Notes under the pieces: generated by a model
The model's input: the letters and a program-made list of their open reading frames with translations, nothing else
Told to the model about the DNA's origin: nothing
The model's database searches: none
Position numbers and translations under genes: made by a program
Shown here: positions 59,085 to 64,000 of the stretch, piece after piece
Position numbering within the stretch: position 1 is the first letter of the stretch
Layout of the letters: the number at the start of each line of letters is the position of its first letter
From: Angiostrongylus vasorum
Taxonomy: Eukaryota; Nematoda; Chromadorea; Rhabditida; Metastrongylidae
Direction: 5' to 3'
Assembly (NCBI GenBank): GCA_018806985.1
Contig: JADANN010000234.1
Location: 1 to 64,000 of the forward strand
Length of the DNA stretch: 64,000 nt

Positions 59085-61440
59085 GGCATCCCTGAGGAGT
59101 CCAGTCACTAACGGCTCTTGTTCAACGGCTGCCATTCATACGCATTACGTGTCCGGCCCACCATATTTTCGACCGTTTGGCGTACAGAACGGCATCTTTG
59201 ATCTCTGATCGTTGACGGAGGTCGGAGCTTCGGATCGCTTCCCTTACTTGCGTGACACAGGATACTCCTAGCATCGTCCTTTCGGTTGCGCGTTCAATAA
59301 CGCTGAGTGGTTTTTCATCCTGTTAACGCAGCGACCAAGTTTCTGACGCATACGTTAACGCAGGAAGTAGCATTGTGTCAAAAAGGTGGGCACGGAGTCG
59401 GACGTTCTTTGTTCTTCTCACTACATCCTCGATGCTCTTGAAAGCTCCCCCATGCCGCTCGTTTCATTCCGCTCAAACTCTGGAGCTAAGTCGTTTATCA
59501 AATTGGTTTCGCGACCTAGATATACATAACTGGAGCATTCGGAGATGTTCTTTCCGTTGAGCGTGAATGGGGCATATGAAACCAACTCGTTCCTCATAAA
59601 CATCTTTTTGTGATACTTTAGTAAAGAGACCAATCTTTCCACAGGCTTTGTCAAAGTCGGACAGCATTCGTTCCGCTTGGCTAACGTTTGATGTTATAAG
59701 AACGATGTCACCAGCAAAGCGAAGATTGTGTAATTGCCGACCATCAGTTTTCACACCCAACATTATCTTGTTCCAATGTTCGCACGACGTTCTCGAGGGT
59801 GGCGGTAAATAATTTTGGCGAGGTGGTATCGCCTTGCCTAACTCCTCTTTTGACGTCAATGTTAATACCGTTGTGTGTTTACGAGGGCTGGCGGAAGGTT
59901 CTTCAGGTGTTCTGGTCATATCTTGTCCGGACTTGGTGATGTTCGATTTTTCACCGACGAAATAGCACATCAGATTTCGGAAGCGAGAACCGTTGGTACG
60001 ACACATCCATCCTACTCTATTACATGTGAGTGCAGGAGGTAGTGGCTATTGAAGAGATCCGGGTATTAAGCATGAATGATTTCCTCCATTACCCTTCTAA
60101 AAGCTGAAACTGTTCCGTATGGGCGTCTAAATGCAATCATAATGGTTTTGTATTTGGCCTTTCTTCAGAGGGCCTTGCCAATTCTTTTTCCCAGCGTCTG
60201 CATCTTCGATGATAACTGCTGCTGTTCTTTCCTCAAGAATTTCTTTTATTGCCTGACTGCATTGTTTTACAAGTTCGGTCGTTAGTTCGCGGTTGACTGC
60301 AGCTCGTGTGATTCCACGCCGTCGTATCAGCTCGAGTGTTTGTGGAGACAGACGTCTCTTGGTAACTTTCGAGCTCTTAGCTTCCATCGCGCTAACGTGA
60401 AGATGTTGAATGAGCCGATCGCATTCCTCGTCGATGTTATCGACAACGGCATCTTCCCAACAGCCGACTAATGAACTGAACAAGTCCCAGTTTATAGTGG
60501 ATTTGGACATCGTTTTTCGAATTTAGCAGCTTTTTTCTCTTTTTCGCGAGAAATAAAATCTTGCACGAAGAAGGCGATGGTCTGATCCCATGTAGAAATT
60601 TGGGGGCATCAGCGACATCGGTAAGACAAAACCTTCGGTTTACTGTGATGTGGTCTATTTCGTTATCGTACTTTCCTTTGGGAGATCCCACGTCCAGCGT
60701 TGAGGGTGGGGCTTCCGGAATTGCGAGTGGTCATGGTTGGTTTTTGGTCGACATGGTAAGCTCAGAGAGCCGCTCACTGTGATCGTTCCACTCTAATCTG
60801 TGGGTCCAAATGTGACGTTCTTCAGGCGTTCTTATTGGTCCATTCTTGGCGGGAAAATCTCCAATGATGACCTTGAAGAATGTATGGTCTTCTAGAATTT
60901 CTCTAAGTTCATATAGAACGCTTCGACTTCTTCTTCGTCAGAGTTTGATGTCGGCTCATAAACGACGAAGGCTGTCAAAGCCTGTATTGATCCGCATCTT
61001 TTTTAACCGCAAACATCCGATTCGGCTTGTTGGTTGTTCGAATGAATCGATGTTCATGGACAAACTCGTGTTGACGAGAACGACGATGCTGCCGACTCCT
61101 CTACTGTCGCATGTTCCGGTGAACAGTTATTCTCTGGTGTCATAGACGATATTCAATGGGTGACGTCGTCTCGTCTCGGGCAGGCCGATGACATCGTACC
61201 TTATCCTTCTTGCTTGCATGATCAAGTCTTCTATCGAAGGCTCCGAAGCAAATGTGCGTGCATTGCACCTACAGACCGTCACCTTAGTTCTTTGCGATTT
61301 AGGCAGCTTTGAATGGCCCTGAGATTTTAGCAGCCGCTCCGTAATCGTCCTACCCTAAACGCTGCCGAATCGGGGTCTCTTTCGGGGTCTGAAGAAATGA
61401 GCCCGTTTCTTTTTATTGTGTTGAGTATTTTGAATTCCAC
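59085..61440 (-). mobile_element. RTE-B copy 4, the longest RTE-B here
   Basis: Minus strand. The 5' region (61440-61300) matches copy 3. The endonuclease (61260-60540) has [19 protein letters not shown] near the start and GSPKGKYDNEIDHITVNRRF near 60690. The connecting domain is open for 127 codons (60510-60127) with TKRRLSPQTLELIRRRGITR. The first half of the reverse transcriptase is lost and replaced by unrelated codons around 60006-59880. The palm follows with KIMLGVKTDGRQLHNLRFAG; the catalytic motif at 59718-59707 reads F-A-G-D. The C-terminal region reaches 59085 with a KNISECSSYVYLG block. Confidence 0.85.
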
Positions 61441-61469
61441 GTATATCTTGCTTGCTCTAAGGACTCTTT

Positions 61470-61890
61470 GAGCATCACAACTTTCTTCGACGCTTTTCGT
61501 GAAGAACCTTTGACCATCGGGTCTGTTGCCTTCCTGCAGTGCGTTTGCCACCTGATGAATTCAGTTGCTAACGGTTCCCGTACATCGGTTGTCGTTTGTT
61601 CGCATTACGCGTCCGGCTCACCTTATCTTTGTCTGTTTGGCGTACAGAACGGCATATTAATTTTTGATCATTGATTGATAGTTGGGATCGTTGATCACAG
61701 TTCGGAGCTCAAGAATCCCTTCCCTTACTTGTGTGAAACAGGGATGCTCATTACATCGTCCTTTCGACTGCGCGTGCTATAACATTCTGTGATCTTCTAT
61801 TCTGCTCACTCTGAGACCAGGATTCTCACAGATGCTCTTGAAAGCTCAGCAGGCCTCTCACTTCCTACTGCTCAACTGTGGAGCTAAGTG
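61470..61890 (-). mobile_element. RTE-B copy 5, 3' fragment
   Basis: Repeats the C-terminal region of copy 4 (59090-59470) just upstream of its 5' end. Shared blocks include TTTGGCGTACAGAACGGCAT, TCCCTTCCCTTACTTG and ATCGTCCTTTCGACTGCGCG. Confidence 0.75.
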
Positions 61891-62984
61891 ATTCATCATG
61901 TTGATTGAGGTCAGTGTGGGGTTATCCATGATAACAACTGAGTGATGCAATCAAGTTGCATCACAGAATTTAGCGGAAAGGTTCTCACCATATTGTGGGC
62001 ATCGTTGATTTCTTTGTACAATTAGAGGAACACGACTGTGCAAACATTGATAGCCAGTAAGGATGATGAGGAGGCAACCGCCATGAAGTTCTCCGTGGAT
62101 CGTCCTTGTTCCATGAAAATCTATGGCACTTCGTTTCACAACGTGTGAAAACACATGAACGCACAAAATGTATACATTAATTCTACAAATTTCTTTACAA
62201 TAGCAGCAAATGGGGCTGGTGTATGAGGCAAGAAAGAAAAACAGCTCTGAACGAGTGGAACCGAAGACATTGCACTAAAAGCTTGTTTCGTCGACAGAAT
62301 GCTGACGAACTGGCGAATTCAAATAACGATGCTGGTTCTGTGCCTACAATGGCAGCGGTAGTAGGCGATCCATAGTTCTGACGTGCTCCATTCCTTCGCA
62401 ATGTTGTCATTGCTGTGAACATCAATACAAATAGTCACAAATATGCAGGCATTTTTTTCCTACTTGAGTTCAGCCTGTTACGTCGTCATGAACAGGTCAT
62501 TTGACTTATCGAAGCAATCACTGTTGCCAAGCTATTGAATCCTAGCCGTATAGCGGTAATCCCATCTCCGATCCACAAAGACATACGAGTGTCAATGATG
62601 AAGACCTTGGAATTCTCTATTTCCTGGTTACCTCGGGAAACCAAGGTATACTACGCCCGCCTGGCCCTCATAGTGGACTAAAGACGAAATATCTTCAAAC
62701 TGCGGCTGAATTTACCACACATCACCATAAAGACTTCCCACATACGCCGACGACAAGGAAACTAGAGAAGGAATTCGCTGCAGATCCACGCTATTTGAAG
62801 ACAAGTCTAACTACTAAGCAAAGTTTCTTTCCATTGCAGTGATTACAGGATGACAGTGGTTTCTAGAAAAGATTTTTCAGTCATTTCGTTGTCGTAAGCG
62901 CAAACCCTTGTAAATTTGTCTGAAATGGTAACCAATTAAGCTTTTCACTAGGCATTTCAACTAGGAATTTCTCAGGCACTTTGA

Positions 62985-63195
62985 CCTTACACCTGGCGCA
63001 CTGGGCCCTCCACCATCTCGGAGTCAGGAAATTGGTGGCCGACTAGTTTAGGAGGATAAAAGCACTGACCTGATACATCGATGGACGACAGCAAGTCACA
63101 GATATGGATTCAAACACCTCTACAATGACATGAATGGAGACGAATGCACGGCGCACCCATCAAGATTGGCCAATGCCAAAGACTTCATCTCTTAT
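62985..63195 (+). mobile_element. SINE-A copy 11, worn
   Basis: Keeps GCGCACTGGGCCCTCCACCA, AGCACTGACCTGATACATCG, ATGGAGACGAATGCACGGCG and a short T-rich tail. The A box is not clear. Confidence 0.65.
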
Positions 63196-63239
63196 TCTTT
63201 TTTTGATAAGCTTACACGAGGTTGATAAACAGTTTTGCT

Positions 63240-63277
63240 CGGCTAACGTTTCGACGTCTTCGTCTTCGTCAGAGCCG
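63240..63277 (-). ncRNA. Minimal hammerhead motif 9 (best copy)
   Basis: Minus strand. CTGACGA (63272-63266), stem II GACG-AAGA-CGTC with four perfect pairs, GAAACGTT (63252-63245), and stem I of five perfect pairs (CGGCT with AGCCG). The palindrome ACGT stands for stem III. Predicted cleavage is after the T at 63245. The flank after the motif matches motif 8. Confidence 0.7.
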
Positions 63278-63594
63278 GCGATCCGAGTCGATATATCTTC
63301 TATTCTTCAACATTGTGTATCTCCTTAATGCTTTACTGCCTCATCGGTGAAATTTCTGCATTCCGTCCTTAGGTGTCGATTGCGATTTACAGTGAAAACA
63401 ATCATTTCCTGGAAGAACCACCCGAGTTCTACATTTCTATACGATATAGTTATCTTATGCCAGAAAAGAACACTATGTAAGTGCATGCGTTAAAAACAAG
63501 TAGTGTTACACTAGAAATGTAAAGCTGCGTGTCCGTTGAACGAGCGAAACCAAGTAGAAAGCTCTGGCGACGAGTAGAGGGATTTACTGGGAGC

Positions 63595-63840
63595 TCCGTT
63601 TAAGACACTTGGCGATTAATGGAACTTCACCTGTATCACCTGTCGCCTGCTGATCGTCGAGTGACTAGAGCGGGTGCCAGTAAATATTCCATTGCTCACT
63701 ATCGTATACAAGGATGGCCCAGTTCTCGTCGCGTTGTAGACTCGTTGAGCGTCAAATCTTTCTCCTTGGGTTTTCATGGAGAACTCTGAAAATGGGGTCG
63801 GTGATCTTCCTGCGGTACGTTGGACATCCCTGATTAATGG
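63595..63840 (-). mobile_element. RTE-B copy 6, extreme 3' fragment
   Basis: Matches 10.62-10.82 kb: CACCTGTATCACCTGTCGCC, GTCGAGTGACTAGAGCGGGT, CAGTAAATATTCCAT and CTTCCTGCGGTACGTTGGAC. These are the last codons of RTE-B on the minus strand. Confidence 0.7.
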
Positions 63841-64000
63841 AATGATATGTCATAAACCAAAAATATAAAGAATAATGCGTCCAACCTTGATTAACCGCTT
63901 AGGAGTGCCCTGTGCTCCCCACGCCGCTGAACATCGCAGAGGTGATTGCACGCATATTTGGTTTATGCAACGACTTTTGGGTGTTTAACGATATATCAGC

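Noticed and set aside
1..64000. CRISPR arrays, prophage, bacterial operons
   Set aside because: No direct-repeat arrays, ribosome-binding patterns or long packed frames; splice signals and SINEs show a eukaryotic nuclear sequence.

Overview
The window looks like a repeat-rich stretch of a nematode nuclear genome, most likely a strongylid (hookworm-like) parasite. Three things point there. Splice sites are nematode-like, with TTTNCAG-type acceptors and several introns of about 40-90 bases. The non-LTR retrotransposons belong to RTE families of the kind known from hookworms. There is no operon-like packing, and no open frame in the window reaches 180 codons. The species is an inference; no complete host gene that I recognise is present.

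Most identifiable sequence is mobile DNA. Two RTE families, called here RTE-A and RTE-B, supply four and six copies. All are decayed, and only one keeps the FADD catalytic motif of the reverse transcriptase palm. Four short interspersed families are scattered on both strands. SINE-A has a tRNA-like head and a TTTATCC tail. SINE-B has a tRNA-like head and also occurs as long foldbacks. SINE-C has a tRNA-like head and an RTE-like tail. SINE-D has no clear tRNA head and shares its last ~60 bases with RTE-A. Two reverse-transcriptase fragments at 7.2-9.2 kb lie head to head and match Penelope-like elements (PLEs). Spread over 11.7-63.3 kb are nine copies of a short motif that reads as the minimal hammerhead ribozyme known from PLE terminal repeats.

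Host coding sequence is sparse and seen only as exons. A coherent three-exon gene end lies on the plus strand at 30.2-31.4 kb. A cluster of minus-strand exons at 32.9-34.7 kb includes one that resembles a macroglobulin domain of thioester-containing proteins. A third set on the minus strand, 44.6-48.7 kb, has matching splice phases over parts of its length, with PLE and hammerhead sequence inside its introns. Isolated candidate exons lie at 6.5, 52.5 and 53.1 kb.

Layout: 0-6 kb RTE-A and SINEs; 7-9 kb PLE pair; 10.6-14.2 kb RTE-B, PLE terminal repeat, RTE-A; 14.2-17.2 kb featureless; 18-22.5 kb convergent RTE-B and RTE-A; 23-29.5 kb SINE fields; 30-35 kb gene fragments with hammerheads; 37-42 kb RTE-B and RTE-A pieces; 43-49 kb minus-strand gene; 50-58 kb SINE-B/C/D; 59-64 kb RTE-B cluster and the best hammerhead. 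All repeat boundaries are read by eye and are good to roughly 10-30 bases.
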